The notes: generated from the letters alone by a model not told the origin. Positions 8,170 to 16,450 are shown, counted from the first letter of the stretch. The stretch: 64,000 nucleotides of DNA from Roseovarius pacificus (GCF_900142665.1 NZ_FRBR01000003.1:124001-188000); one strand, 5' to 3'. Numbers and translations: made by a program.

Positions 8170-9504
8170 TCAACGGCGCAACGCCTTTTCCACACTCCGG
8201 GCCATCGCGAACAGGCGGCGATCCTCCATCGTTTCGCCCATCAGCATGAATCCGATGGGCAGACCGTCGACCGGCAGCGGCAAGGATATCGCACATCGGT
8301 CAAGGATGTTGGCGACAGTCGTATTGCGCAGGGCAAGCAGGTTGGCCGCACCGAATGCGTCGTCATCCTCCATTTCGGCAAATGTCGGCGCTTCCATGGC
8401 CACCGTGGGCATCAGCAGCGCATCGAACGGCTCGGTCGCCAGATCGGCGCGGGCAATCATCTTGCGCCGCGCTTCGATCAGGTCGTCATACTCTCCGGGC
8501 CGCTGCGTTTCGCCTTTCCGGATGCGGGCACTGACGCGCGGATCGTACTCCGCCTCGTTTTGCGCCAGCATCTCCTTGTGAACCGCCCAGGCCTCTGCCG
8601 CGATGATCCCGCCACGGGCATTCAGGCCGGGCAGGTCATCGAGGTCTTCCAGCCTGATCCGTGAAATTTGCGCGCCCGCCTGGCTCAGCGTCCTCAACGC
8701 GGTATCGAATGCCGATGCGACCCCCGGCGACAGATCGTCGAGAACGTAATTGTCCAACACGGCCAACCGAAGGTCGGACAGGTCCGGGGCCGTCACGACC
8801 GGTCCGCTCTCTCCCGCAAGAATTCCGTCGAACAATTCGCAGCATGTCACTCTGCGCCCGATCGAGCCGATTGAATCGAACGACGCGGACAAGGGGAATG
8901 TCCCCTCCATCGGTATGCGCCTTGCCGTCGGCTTGAAGCCCGTCAGGCCGCAAAACGCCGCAGGGATCCGACAAGAGCCGCCCGTATCCGTCCCCAGCCC
9001 GACCGCCGCCATACCAGCGGCCACGGACACCGCCGCACCGGACGACGATCCGCCCGGAATACGGCTCCGGTCCACCGGGTTCGCCGGGGTTCCGTAATGC
9101 GGGTTCAACCCCAACCCGGAATAGGCGAACTCCGTCATATTGGTATGACCCATGATGACCATGCCCGCCGCGCGCAAGCGCCCGACAACAGCGGCATCCG
9201 CCTTGGCCGGCGCAGCGGATGCCAGCACACGCGACCCGGCAATCGTCACCCGTCCGGTAATGTCGAACAGGTTCTTGATCGAAACCGGAATACCGGCAAG
9301 TGCAGACGGGGCCGCGCCCCTTGACCGCAACTCATCCTGTAGCTGTGCTTGCGAAAAGCTGCGCTCGGGGTCGATCATGGTAAAGGCGCGCGCGCCCTCG
9401 CCCGCGGTGTCGAGGATACGGTCCAGACAGGCCGAGGTCAGGGCGAGGCTCGTGACCTCACCCTCCCCCAGTTTCTTAGACAACTCGGCGACGGGGTCCA
9501 TCAT
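8170..9504 (-). CDS. amidase-signature family hydrolase
   Basis: A 444-residue amidase. The Ser-cisSer-Lys triad is visible: Lys77 in IPVSIKNLFD, cis-Ser153 in GGSSSGAAVS and nucleophile Ser177 in GTDTGGSCRIPAAF. The enzyme would hydrolyse a carboxamide to acid plus ammonia in the cytoplasm. The ATG at 9504 overlaps the stop of the cupin gene (ATGATGG), so the further-upstream start in the same frame is rejected. Last gene of the marR operon. The substrate is unknown; the neighbouring FADH2 monooxygenase suggests it cleaves a ring-opened or aryl amide. Confidence 0.85.
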   Translation of the reverse strand: MMDPVAELSKKLGEGEVTSLALTSACLDRILDTAGEGARAFTMIDPERSFSQAQLQDELRSRGAAPSALAGIPVSIKNLFDITGRVTIAGSRVLASAAPAKADAAVVGRLRAAGMVIMGHTNMTEFAYSGLGLNPHYGTPANPVDRSRIPGGSSSGAAVSVAAGMAAVGLGTDTGGSCRIPAAFCGLTGFKPTARRIPMEGTFPLSASFDSIGSIGRRVTCCELFDGILAGESGPVVTAPDLSDLRLAVLDNYVLDDLSPGVASAFDTALRTLSQAGAQISRIRLEDLDDLPGLNARGGIIAAEAWAVHKEMLAQNEAEYDPRVSARIRKGETQRPGEYDDLIEARRKMIARADLATEPFDALLMPTVAMEAPTFAEMEDDDAFGAANLLALRNTTVANILDRCAISLPLPVDGLPIGFMLMGETMEDRRLFAMARSVEKALRR

Positions 9505-9887
9505 GCGGTTTCGTCGAAATAATGGATTTCCATCAACACGCATCCGCCCTCGGACTTGAACGGCCCATGATAGGCGCCGGGGGGACGGCAGGCATAGGTG
9601 TGCGGATCGTAGGATTCCCCGCCCTCGCCATTCTCATCGTTCCCCACGGTCAGATCGCCCTCGACGAGATAGACCTCTTCCCAGTAGTCATGGACAAACG
9701 GGGCGGTGGTGAACACGCCGGGCTCGAAGCGCAAAAGGCGTGTGCGGTTGCCCGTTTTGTTCACCTCGTCCAGTTCACCCGCCAGAATCTTCTGCTGGAT
9801 GCCTTTCGGGTAACCCGGCGGCGTGTGCCAGCCTTCGGTTCCCATGTCGATGGCATAGAATTCCTTGTGTTCCTTGTTGATCGTCAT
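9501..9887 (-). CDS. cupin-domain protein
   Basis: A 128-residue single-cupin protein. The first cupin motif is around VHDYWEEVYLVEGDLTV (about residues 65-81) and the second around PPGAYHGPFKSEGGC (about 101-115), giving His and Glu candidates for a metal site. It resembles small ChrR-like or pathway-associated cupins that act as dioxygenases, isomerases or sensors. It begins 5 bases after the monooxygenase gene and overlaps the amidase start, so it is translationally coupled within the operon. The reaction cannot be assigned. Confidence 0.7.
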   Translation of the reverse strand: MTINKEHKEFYAIDMGTEGWHTPPGYPKGIQQKILAGELDEVNKTGNRTRLLRFEPGVFTTAPFVHDYWEEVYLVEGDLTVGNDENGEGGESYDPHTYACRPPGAYHGPFKSEGGCVLMEIHYFDETA

Positions 9888-9892
9888 CTTCT

Positions 9893-11380
9893 TTACTCCG
9901 CAGCGGTGGAAAATTTGGCCAGCTCGTCCTCGAGCCCGTAGCTGTCGAGCATCCTGTCAACCAGACCGGTACACCGGTCCCAGTCGAAGGTGCGGAATGC
10001 ATGGCCCTTGGTCACAAAGGTCGCGCCCGCATAGAACATCTCGTACTGGCTGTGGCGCGAGGCGAATTCCGATCCGACCGCATCCCATGCCAGCTTGAAG
10101 AACTTCACACGGCCTTCCGAGGTTGTCGTCGGTGACTGCTGGGTTTTTCCGATCATCTCACGGACTTCGGGATTGGCGAAATCGGCAATCGACGACGGTA
10201 GCATGATCATCCCGCCCCCCGCGAGGTCGCGCAGGGTGGTATTGACCGTTCCATAAAGCTGCTGGGTCAGGACCTGCGCCGCATAGAGCGTATGACCGTC
10301 GGGGATGAAGTATTCCCCATGATGTCTGCCCTTCACTTCCATCGCATGCACCAGCGCATCGACCATCGCGCATTGCGAGGCAAGCTGCCCGAGCGTTTCC
10401 CGAACCTGAGGGAACCCGATCACGCCATTCGTCTCAGCCGTCTTGCGCGCGATCCCCAGCAGGAAACGCATCTTGACCATGAGCCTGATCTGCGCCTGAT
10501 AGTTCTGGTAAACATGCGCCGGCGTCGCGTGAAACTGCTTGCTGCACATGGCGGTGTCCTGATTGACGAACACCCGCTCCCAAGGCACTTTCACATCGTC
10601 GAAATACAGGACGGCGTCGTTCTCGTCGAAGCGGCTGGCCAGAGGGTTGTCGAATACGCTCTTGGCAGAAGCTTCGTAAGAGGTCCGAGACAGGATCTTG
10701 AGCCCCTTGGCGTTCATCGGAATGGTGAACGAGATCGCGTAGGGTTCCTCGCCTTCCTTCAGCGGCTGGATGCAAGTCACGAAGACCTCGTTGGCAAGGA
10801 TACCCCCGGTCGCCAGCATCTTCGCGCCGCGAATGGTCAGGCCCTCGCTGTCCTGATCGACGACGCCCGCAGTCAGAAACGGGTCCTGCTGCTCGTTCGC
10901 CCCTTTTGAGCGGTCCGCCTGCGGGTTGATGATCACATAGGTGAGATAGAGCTCGTTGTCGCGGGCGTAGCGATAGTAATCGGCCAAAGCACCGGCGCGG
11001 TCCTTGTCATAGGCCTCGAATGTCTCGAGCCCCATATACATCCCCGCGATGCACGACGCCACATGGTCCGGCGCGCGCCCGAGAAACCCGCCGTGAAGCT
11101 CGGTCCAGGCTTCCAGCGCCTTGCGCCGCTCGACCAGATCGGCATGCGATTTCGGCAATTGCCAGATCCTGTTCGCCCGCTCACCGCCGGACCCCTCGAT
11201 TTCGAAGGTCATGAGGTCGCGGTTTTCCTGGGACGACTGGAAATCATAGAGGTTCGCCACCGACGCGACCGCATTCCTGAATGCCGGATGCTCTGTCGGG
11301 TCGTTGACTTCAGCCCCGTCTATGAAAATCTGCCGTCCGTCACGGAGGCTTTGCGTGTGCTGCTTGCCAGTCTTGAGCAT
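9893..11380 (-). CDS. HpaB-type FADH2-dependent monooxygenase, large component
   Basis: A 495-residue protein of the 4-hydroxyphenylacetate 3-monooxygenase (HpaB/HpaH) family, which has an acyl-CoA-dehydrogenase-like fold. These enzymes use FADH2 from a partner reductase to hydroxylate phenols or oxygenate N-heteroaromatics such as pyrrole-2-carboxylate. Visible features include the N-terminal SLRDGRQIFIDGAEV, central GAKMLATGGILANEVFVTC and C-terminal DLAGGGMIMLPSSIADF. A flavin reductase gene lies immediately upstream (17-base gap), matching the two-component scheme. No hpa-type meta-cleavage genes are present, so the native substrate is probably not 4-hydroxyphenylacetate. Confidence 0.82.
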   Translation of the reverse strand: MLKTGKQHTQSLRDGRQIFIDGAEVNDPTEHPAFRNAVASVANLYDFQSSQENRDLMTFEIEGSGGERANRIWQLPKSHADLVERRKALEAWTELHGGFLGRAPDHVASCIAGMYMGLETFEAYDKDRAGALADYYRYARDNELYLTYVIINPQADRSKGANEQQDPFLTAGVVDQDSEGLTIRGAKMLATGGILANEVFVTCIQPLKEGEEPYAISFTIPMNAKGLKILSRTSYEASAKSVFDNPLASRFDENDAVLYFDDVKVPWERVFVNQDTAMCSKQFHATPAHVYQNYQAQIRLMVKMRFLLGIARKTAETNGVIGFPQVRETLGQLASQCAMVDALVHAMEVKGRHHGEYFIPDGHTLYAAQVLTQQLYGTVNTTLRDLAGGGMIMLPSSIADFANPEVREMIGKTQQSPTTTSEGRVKFFKLAWDAVGSEFASRHSQYEMFYAGATFVTKGHAFRTFDWDRCTGLVDRMLDSYGLEDELAKFSTAAE

Positions 11381-11397
11381 AATGAACTCCTGTTGGG

Positions 11398-11922
11398 TCA
11401 GTAGTGAATGGCCAGCGGCCAGTCAGTTTCCATTGGCTCGCCCAGTTTCAGGGTCGCATAGCGGCCCTTTGCAAAGACGAGCGGATACCGGTCGGCGTCT
11501 GTACGATGACGCTCGACCCGCGCGATGAAGAGTCGGTGATCCCCGCCGTCGATCACGCGCTCGGCGGCACAGACGAAAACGGCGGAGACCCCGGACAGAA
11601 GCGGCGCATCGTATTCGCCGGGGCGGCAATCCACGCCCTCCCACTTGTTGCCGGGTCTCGCGAACCGGTTCGAGAGATCGGTCTGTTCCTGAGACAGAAC
11701 ATGGATCGCGTATCCTTCGGCGCGCTCCCACAGCGGGAGCCCGTTCGCACGCTTGTCGATCGAGAACAGCACCAACGGCGGATCGAGGGATAGCGAATTG
11801 AACGAACTCATCGTCATCCCGAGTTTTTCGCCATCGACGCTGCAGGTCACGATGCACACGCCGGTCGGGAACGCACCAAACGCATTTCGCAGCGCCTTCT
11901 GATCTTCGACGGATACGGTCAT
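11398..11922 (-). CDS. flavin reductase, HpaC-like small component
   Basis: A 174-residue NAD(P)H:flavin oxidoreductase of the flavin-reductase-like (HpaC/RutF) family. The flavin-binding start FGAFPTGVCIVTC is followed by MTMSSFNSLSLDPPLVLFS and the typical GDHRLFIARVE near the C-terminal third. It supplies free FADH2 to the HpaB-type oxygenase. Its ATG overlaps the marR stop by four bases, giving tight coupling. Confidence 0.85.
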   Translation of the reverse strand: MTVSVEDQKALRNAFGAFPTGVCIVTCSVDGEKLGMTMSSFNSLSLDPPLVLFSIDKRANGLPLWERAEGYAIHVLSQEQTDLSNRFARPGNKWEGVDCRPGEYDAPLLSGVSAVFVCAAERVIDGGDHRLFIARVERHRTDADRYPLVFAKGRYATLKLGEPMETDWPLAIHY

Positions 11923-12464
11923 GACATTCCTCCATCCGGCGGCAGGAGATAGTCGGCCATAAGAAGAGCCCGTTCCGCGCTCCCCCTCAAATCCGCCGAC
12001 AACGCCTGCAACAGTTCGAAATTCCCCGCATCTACGGGCTCGAACAATTGATCGTTGATCTCGGCCTGCACTTTGGCCAGCGAGGCCAGCAGGGCGATAC
12101 CACGGTCGGTCACACTCAGCCGCACGCGCCTGCGATCTTCGGGATGGGGCACCTTGTTCAGGATACCCAGCTTGGCAAGCTTGTTGGTCTCTGCCGTCAC
12201 GAAGGCCGCGGAATGCGCCAGATGTTCGGCAACGGCCCCAACCCCGACCCCGTCCGCCCCCTGAAGCTGCCGGGTGGTGATCAGAATGGTATATTGCGGG
12301 CCGGAAAGGCCGATATAGGCGCCGAACCTGCTTCTGATCTGTTCGAGCCGCGCTGAAAAGGCGAGCAGGTTGTGCAACATTTTGCGAAACGCCAGATCGC
12401 TGCCATCTTCAAGCAAATCGTCCCGCGTTACAGTCAAAAGGTGTTTTGTCTGCTTTTCCGACAT
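11919..12464 (-). CDS. MarR-family transcriptional regulator
   Basis: A 181-residue winged-helix protein. The central region GVGAVAEHLAHSAAFVTAET forms helix-turn-helix at about residues 78-97, followed by the MarR wing signature VPHPEDRRRVRLSVTDRGIA at about 107-126. MarR proteins that lead aromatic-degradation operons are usually repressors released by the substrate. A near-perfect palindrome lies about 20 bases upstream of the start codon, consistent with autorepression of the whole five-gene operon. Confidence 0.88.
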   Translation of the reverse strand: MSEKQTKHLLTVTRDDLLEDGSDLAFRKMLHNLLAFSARLEQIRSRFGAYIGLSGPQYTILITTRQLQGADGVGVGAVAEHLAHSAAFVTAETNKLAKLGILNKVPHPEDRRRVRLSVTDRGIALLASLAKVQAEINDQLFEPVDAGNFELLQALSADLRGSAERALLMADYLLPPDGGMS

Positions 12465-12483
12465 TAGTTCAATTCACAACTCT

Positions 12484-12497
12484 TGTGATATATTACA
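12484..12497. promoter_or_regulatory. palindromic operator, site 2
   Basis: TGTGATATATTACA, one mismatch from the perfect palindrome at 6643-6656, in the same CTTGTGATATAT context. It overlaps the expected promoter of the marR operon. The rest of the 263-base gap (12465-12727) is AT-rich and holds nothing else I can name. Confidence 0.65.
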
Positions 12498-12727
12498 TAG
12501 CATCGTGAAGTAACTTAACTAATATGTCAAAATATTATTTTAACGTGAAAACATTGACTTAAAGAAATATCGCGCTCGGAATGCAGAAAACCGGCCCCGA
12601 CGCCCAGACGACAATTCCTGCCTGACAGAGCGTTATACCGCGCGCTGCAAAGTTCTGCGTCTGGCATCTCCGGATACGCATGACCCCTCCGATAAGCAGG
12701 CAATATCCCGCAAAGAAGGAACCCCGT

Positions 12728-13972
12728 TCAAATCTGTTCCGTACCGTCCTGTATCGGGCCGGTGTCGTGCAGAACGACAAGACCCGCCTGCCGCATCTGC
12801 CCCAGAAGCGCGGACACATCCGCCCCGATGGCATCGGGTGCGACATCGGTAAAGACCTCGCGCAATGTCGCAACGATTTCCCAACCGGTCACCGGGTTTT
12901 CAAGCAAGGCCCAGACCCCGGCCCCCACAGGATTGAGGCTGAAGAAATTGCGCCCGTCCATTTGCCACAGAAACGTGTCGGTTCCGATCTGGCGGTCACT
13001 GACATCCCCCGCCCGGGCAAAGAGGCCGTCAAGATCGGCCGGCTCTCCTTCCCCGTCCGGGTCTTCAGGGGGAAAAGCCGCACCGATATCCAGATCTGCC
13101 GCGGGAATGGCCGGAGCCTCGAACGCGGCCCGGATCAGCGCCACCGCCTCTTCCAGATCCGAATAGACCAGGTGGAAGCAGGTCAGGCCCTCGGCCATTG
13201 CGGCAACCCGATCGTAATGCGCCTTGGCCTCGCCCGGATCGGCGATGTTCTGACGGATGAGACAGGCTGCGGCCTTTGCGGGTTCCATTCGGTGAAACCG
13301 CGCCGGGCCGCCATCCCGACGCGACAGCACGACCAGCGCCGCCAGCGGCGCGCGCGTGCCATGTGGTGCCTGGGTCGGGATCGAAACATAACCGTAGCGA
13401 CGGTCATGCACCGTAAGGCTGCGCGAAACGTAATCGCCAAAACCGGGCGCCACCGTATCGGGCAACGGCAGGCGCAGCCGCGGCTGGATTCCAAGCGCGA
13501 CCGCCTTGCCATCGGTGCCGATGGGCAGGACATCGTCGCAAAACAGCTCGAAATCCGGCTCGATCCCCAGCCGCGCGACCAGCGTGGTCTTGCCCGCCCG
13601 ATACGTGCCCGTGAACGCGATCAGATGTCCCCCGATCCGCACCGCACCGCAATGCAACCCGAAAATGCCTGGCCGCGCATCCAGATAGGACTGGGTGATA
13701 TCGGCCACCGCCCCACAGGTCGCTCCGGCCAGACCCAGATCGGTCAACGGGTGCTGCCCCCACCGCGACCGGAAACTGAAACTGCCGTCCTCGTGCTGCC
13801 GGATGGTGGTTACAGGCGTTGCGCCCTCCACCGGCCCGTGTACCATAGTTCCCGTCCAGGCGGGCATGACCGTTTCAAGAGTTCTGCACAACATGTCGCT
13901 GTCATGCAGTTCGATCACATGTGGCGCATCCGGAAAGGTCAGCGTCGCAACACGTGGCTGAGGGGCGCGCAT
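12728..13972 (-). CDS. HPr-kinase-like protein fused to PqqD-like domain
   Basis: A 414-residue two-domain protein. Residues 100-240 resemble the HprK kinase core: P-loop GTYRAGKT at 122-129 and an acidic FCDDVLPI at 144-151 in the place of the HprK Asp-Asp motif. Residues 333-402 look like PqqD (TFLWQMDGRNFFSLNPVGAG, then a two-helix tail), the fold that binds leader peptides in peptide-maturation systems. A charged linker (300-330) joins them. The start at 13972 has a GGAGG site; an ATG at 14014 is possible and would add 14 residues. It lies directly downstream of the Gly/Ser-repeat protein gene. Inferred role: an ATP-dependent enzyme, perhaps a Ser kinase, that recognises a leader peptide. 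Confidence 0.7.
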   Translation of the reverse strand: MRAPQPRVATLTFPDAPHVIELHDSDMLCRTLETVMPAWTGTMVHGPVEGATPVTTIRQHEDGSFSFRSRWGQHPLTDLGLAGATCGAVADITQSYLDARPGIFGLHCGAVRIGGHLIAFTGTYRAGKTTLVARLGIEPDFELFCDDVLPIGTDGKAVALGIQPRLRLPLPDTVAPGFGDYVSRSLTVHDRRYGYVSIPTQAPHGTRAPLAALVVLSRRDGGPARFHRMEPAKAAACLIRQNIADPGEAKAHYDRVAAMAEGLTCFHLVYSDLEEAVALIRAAFEAPAIPAADLDIGAAFPPEDPDGEGEPADLDGLFARAGDVSDRQIGTDTFLWQMDGRNFFSLNPVGAGVWALLENPVTGWEIVATLREVFTDVAPDAIGADVSALLGQMRQAGLVVLHDTGPIQDGTEQI

Positions 13973-14015
13973 CGAGCGTGCCCCTCCGTGAGTGATTTCC
14001 CGGCCTGTCGGCATC

Positions 14016-14312
14016 TCAGTATCGGATGCCGAGATCGCGCATCGCGCCGCGCACGGCTTGGCCAAGGCCCCGTCCGCGCCCCGACCGACGACCGCCACCC
14101 GATGCACCTGAACCGCCTCGACCGCCGCCCGACCCACCTGAGCCACCGGACCCGCCCGAGCCACCGGCGCCGCTCCCACCGCCGGACCCACCCGAAGCGT
14201 GGGCGGCACTGAGGTGCATCATCACCGGCGCGACATAAGCCGCGCCCGTTGCCAAACCAAGCCGCGCCAGCATGCGGCGGCGGGAAATGTTGATATCGTT
14301 GTTGTCAGCCAT
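14016..14312 (-). CDS. Tat-targeted Gly/Ser-repeat small protein
   Basis: A 98-residue protein. Its N-terminus has a twin-arginine motif (ISRRRMLARLGLA, residues 9-21) and a hydrophobic stretch ending AHA-SGG near residue 39, a plausible signal peptidase site. Residues 40-75 are almost entirely Gly and Ser in GGSGGS units. The tail is basic and ends GAMRDLGIRY. AAAAGGAG precedes the ATG. The leader closely resembles that of the protease encoded just upstream. It could be a precursor peptide modified on Ser, or an exported low-complexity surface protein. No known family recognised. Confidence 0.7.
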   Translation of the reverse strand: MADNNDINISRRRMLARLGLATGAAYVAPVMMHLSAAHASGGSGGGSGAGGSGGSGGSGGSGGGRGGSGASGGGRRSGRGRGLGQAVRGAMRDLGIRY

Positions 14313-14386
14313 CGGTTTACTCCTTTTCGGTTTCCGTCGGCCACGTCCCGATGCGGCCTTGTAAGGAAAACGAAACCGCGGCAGTT

Positions 14387-15739
14387 TTAATCCCCGGCAA
14401 CCGGAAAAAGTTGCGGATCGTCCGCGAAACACTGCCCCGGCGCGGCGACAAGGCCATGCCCGAAAACCGGATCATGCCCGGCATCCCCCAGATCCTTCGC
14501 ACAGCGGTTCATCTCATCCACGATCTGCTCCAGCGGAACGCCCGGCGCGCGCAGGCGCTGCACCGCCAGCGTGGCGGTCACGAAAGGCGCGGCATAGGAG
14601 GTGCCGGATTTCAGGCGCCCCCCGGAAACCGATGCGGCAGCCCAGATACGGACACCGGGCGCGGCAAAGTTGATATAACCGCCCTGGTTGGCTTGCCTGT
14701 AAGCGCGCTCGTCCCGGTCGATGGCCGTCACGGCCAAGACCCGCTCGAAGGCGGCGGGATAGACCGGATCGGCCCCCGGCCCCTCGTTCCCGGCAGCGGC
14801 CACGACCGCGATGTCCTGTTCCGCCATGCGCTGCACCAGTTGCCCCAGAATCGCGTTGCGCGGGCCGGAAAAGCTCATATTGATGACGTTCACGTCGGCA
14901 GCGCCCAGAATGTCCACTGCCGAGGCCAGTGAAAAGACATCCGCCTGTTCGCCGTAATACCCGCGATGGAAGGCTTCGACCGCAACCAGCGTGGCATTGG
15001 GCAACAGCCCCGGCACGCGGTAATCCAGACGCCCCACCAGCATGGCCGCAATCGCGGTGCCGTGTTTTCTTCCGGCTTCTGCCCGATCCCCGAGATCGGC
15101 CTGATGCACGATCAGGTTCTGACCGGCGAGCGCCGGGTGGTCCTGATTGATACCGGTATCGACCATCCCGATGCGCGGCGCGTATATGCTTGGCCAGCCG
15201 GACCAGCCAATCATCTCATGCGCGGCGCAGCCGTCATCGTCGCAAAGAAACTCGTCAGCGGTGTAGATGTGGTTTTCGTCCACTGTCGCACCGGGCAAAA
15301 GCGCGACCAGTTGCGCGGTCCCGTCTTCCGGCGACACACCGGGAGGAAGACCCAACCTGTAAAGCGTACCGCCAAGCGTCGTGTTCGCGGCCTCTGCCCG
15401 CACGGTGTATCCGGCCTCCCGCACAGGGTCCGCCCCGGTGCCGACCGGCAGGAACAGAATGAGTTCGGGCGGCGGTGGCGGGGTTCGTTGCACCACACGC
15501 CGCCGCGTGCGGCGCACTCTTCTTCGCCGCAGAAACCGGCCGCCGCCCCCCGATCCGCCCGAGCCACCGACGCCACCGCTTCCTCCCGAGCCGCCACCGC
15601 CCGATCCCCCGCCCGAAGCATGCGCCATCCCCAGATGGGTAAGCGCGGGGGCCGTATAGGCTGTTGCCCCGGCAAGGCCGATCCGTGCCAGGAACTTCCT
15701 GCGCGTCAGGTCGGGGCCATCATCGTTTTGGTCGCTCAT
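14387..15739 (-). CDS. Tat-exported subtilisin-like (S8) protease
   Basis: A 450-residue S8 serine protease. The catalytic triad is Asp194 (GMVDTGIN), His226 (RKHGTAIAA) and Ser381 (GTSYAAPF), with oxyanion Asn318 in AAAGNEGP. The N-terminus has a twin-arginine leader (LTRRKFLARIGLA, residues 11-23) with an AHA-SGG cleavage region, then a Gly/Ser tract (42-67), an Arg-rich run (68-85) and a Pro run. Residues 92-160 look like an inhibitor-I9-type propeptide ending LLPGATVDENHIYTA. The ATG at 15739 is used; a TTG two codons upstream is possible. It probably acts outside the cytoplasmic membrane. First gene of the leftward operon, under the ECF-type promoter at 15797-15822. Confidence 0.85.
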   Translation of the reverse strand: MSDQNDDGPDLTRRKFLARIGLAGATAYTAPALTHLGMAHASGGGSGGGGSGGSGGVGGSGGSGGGGRFLRRRRVRRTRRRVVQRTPPPPPELILFLPVGTGADPVREAGYTVRAEAANTTLGGTLYRLGLPPGVSPEDGTAQLVALLPGATVDENHIYTADEFLCDDDGCAAHEMIGWSGWPSIYAPRIGMVDTGINQDHPALAGQNLIVHQADLGDRAEAGRKHGTAIAAMLVGRLDYRVPGLLPNATLVAVEAFHRGYYGEQADVFSLASAVDILGAADVNVINMSFSGPRNAILGQLVQRMAEQDIAVVAAAGNEGPGADPVYPAAFERVLAVTAIDRDERAYRQANQGGYINFAAPGVRIWAAASVSGGRLKSGTSYAAPFVTATLAVQRLRAPGVPLEQIVDEMNRCAKDLGDAGHDPVFGHGLVAAPGQCFADDPQLFPVAGD

Positions 15740-15796
15740 CGCCAATGATCCTGTGTTGCGGGCCGGAGCGCGTGCAAACGCATATTGTCTACATAT

Positions 15797-15822
15797 AACG
15801 CACCGGCATCACGATTATTCCC
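15797..15822 (-). promoter_or_regulatory. ECF-type promoter for the protease operon
   Basis: Read on the minus strand: GGGAAT (-35) then 16 bases then CGTTATA (-10). GGAAT-N16-CGTT resembles the alphaproteobacterial ECF consensus GGAAC-N16-CGTT. The same motif with the same spacing occurs facing the other way at 15851-15878, so both promoters are probably read by the sigma factor encoded at 15926. Confidence 0.65.
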
Positions 15823-15850
15823 GGCGAACGATATTTTTCTGCGATTTTGC

Positions 15851-15878
15851 GGAATAATTCCATCCGGCCCACGTTATA
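15851..15878 (+). promoter_or_regulatory. ECF-type promoter for the sigma/anti-sigma operon
   Basis: GGAATAATTCC, with -35 GGAAT at 15851-15855, then CGTTATA at 15872-15878; the spacer from GGAAT to CGTT is 16 bases. It lies about 50 bases upstream of the GTG start of the sigma gene. This implies autoregulation. Confidence 0.65.
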
Positions 15879-15925
15879 CCCTCTGCAAGCCGCCTGAACG
15901 CGGCCCATTTGGCAGGACACCACCC

Positions 15926-16450
15926 GTGACCGACCCGGTGAGACAACAGATCGTCGACATGCTCCCGCGTTTGCGGGCATTTGCGCGATCCCTGGCCCCA
16001 AGCTGGGATCAGGCGGACGATCTCGTTCAGCAAACCGTCGAAAAGGGCCTCGGAAACCTGAGCAGGTTCACGCCCGGCACCCGGCTCGACAGTTGGTTGT
16101 TTCGGATCATGCGGAACACATGGATCGACACCCACAGGGCAACGCGCCCGGTTGTCGCCATCGACGACACCGATGCACCGTATGCCCTGATTGGCGAGGA
16201 TGGCAGACAGGTCACCGAGGCCCGGCTGGAACTCGCGCGGGTGCGTACCGCGATGGACCGGCTGCCGCAGGATCAACGCGCGGTTCTGCTTCTGGTCTGC
16301 GTCGAGGGATTGCGCTACCGCGAAGTGGCCGAGATGCTGGACGTGCCACTTGGCACCGTGATGAGCCGGCTGGCAAGGGCACGCACCGCCCTGGCCAGCA
16401 ACCTGGGGATAGCCGCCCCGGACACGCGCCGAAAAGGAGACGCGCGATGA
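15926..16450 (+). CDS. ECF sigma factor
   Basis: A 174-residue sigma-70 family protein with region 2 (QADDLVQQTVEKGLGN and LDSWLFRIMRNTWIDTHR, about residues 30-75) and region 4 (RLPQDQRAVLLLVCVEGLRY, then PLGTVMSRLARAR, about 115-160). It directs RNA polymerase to a small regulon. The GTG at 15926, with AGGA upstream and downstream of the predicted promoter, is chosen over the upstream in-frame ATG at 15785, because that longer reading crosses the promoter motif. The anti-sigma gene overlaps its end. It probably controls the divergent protease/peptide/kinase operon. Confidence 0.85.
   Translation: MTDPVRQQIVDMLPRLRAFARSLAPSWDQADDLVQQTVEKGLGNLSRFTPGTRLDSWLFRIMRNTWIDTHRATRPVVAIDDTDAPYALIGEDGRQVTEARLELARVRTAMDRLPQDQRAVLLLVCVEGLRYREVAEMLDVPLGTVMSRLARARTALASNLGIAAPDTRRKGDAR

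Noticed and set aside
14040..14200. Repeat array resembling a CRISPR or tandem repeat
   Set aside because: The periodicity follows Gly/Ser codons inside a coding sequence; there are no unique spacers.
14026..14238. Plus-strand Pro/Asp-rich frame opposite the Gly/Ser protein
   Set aside because: It is the complement of GGSGGS codons; the minus frame has the Tat leader and ribosome site. The same holds for the similar plus-strand frame at 15381-15659.
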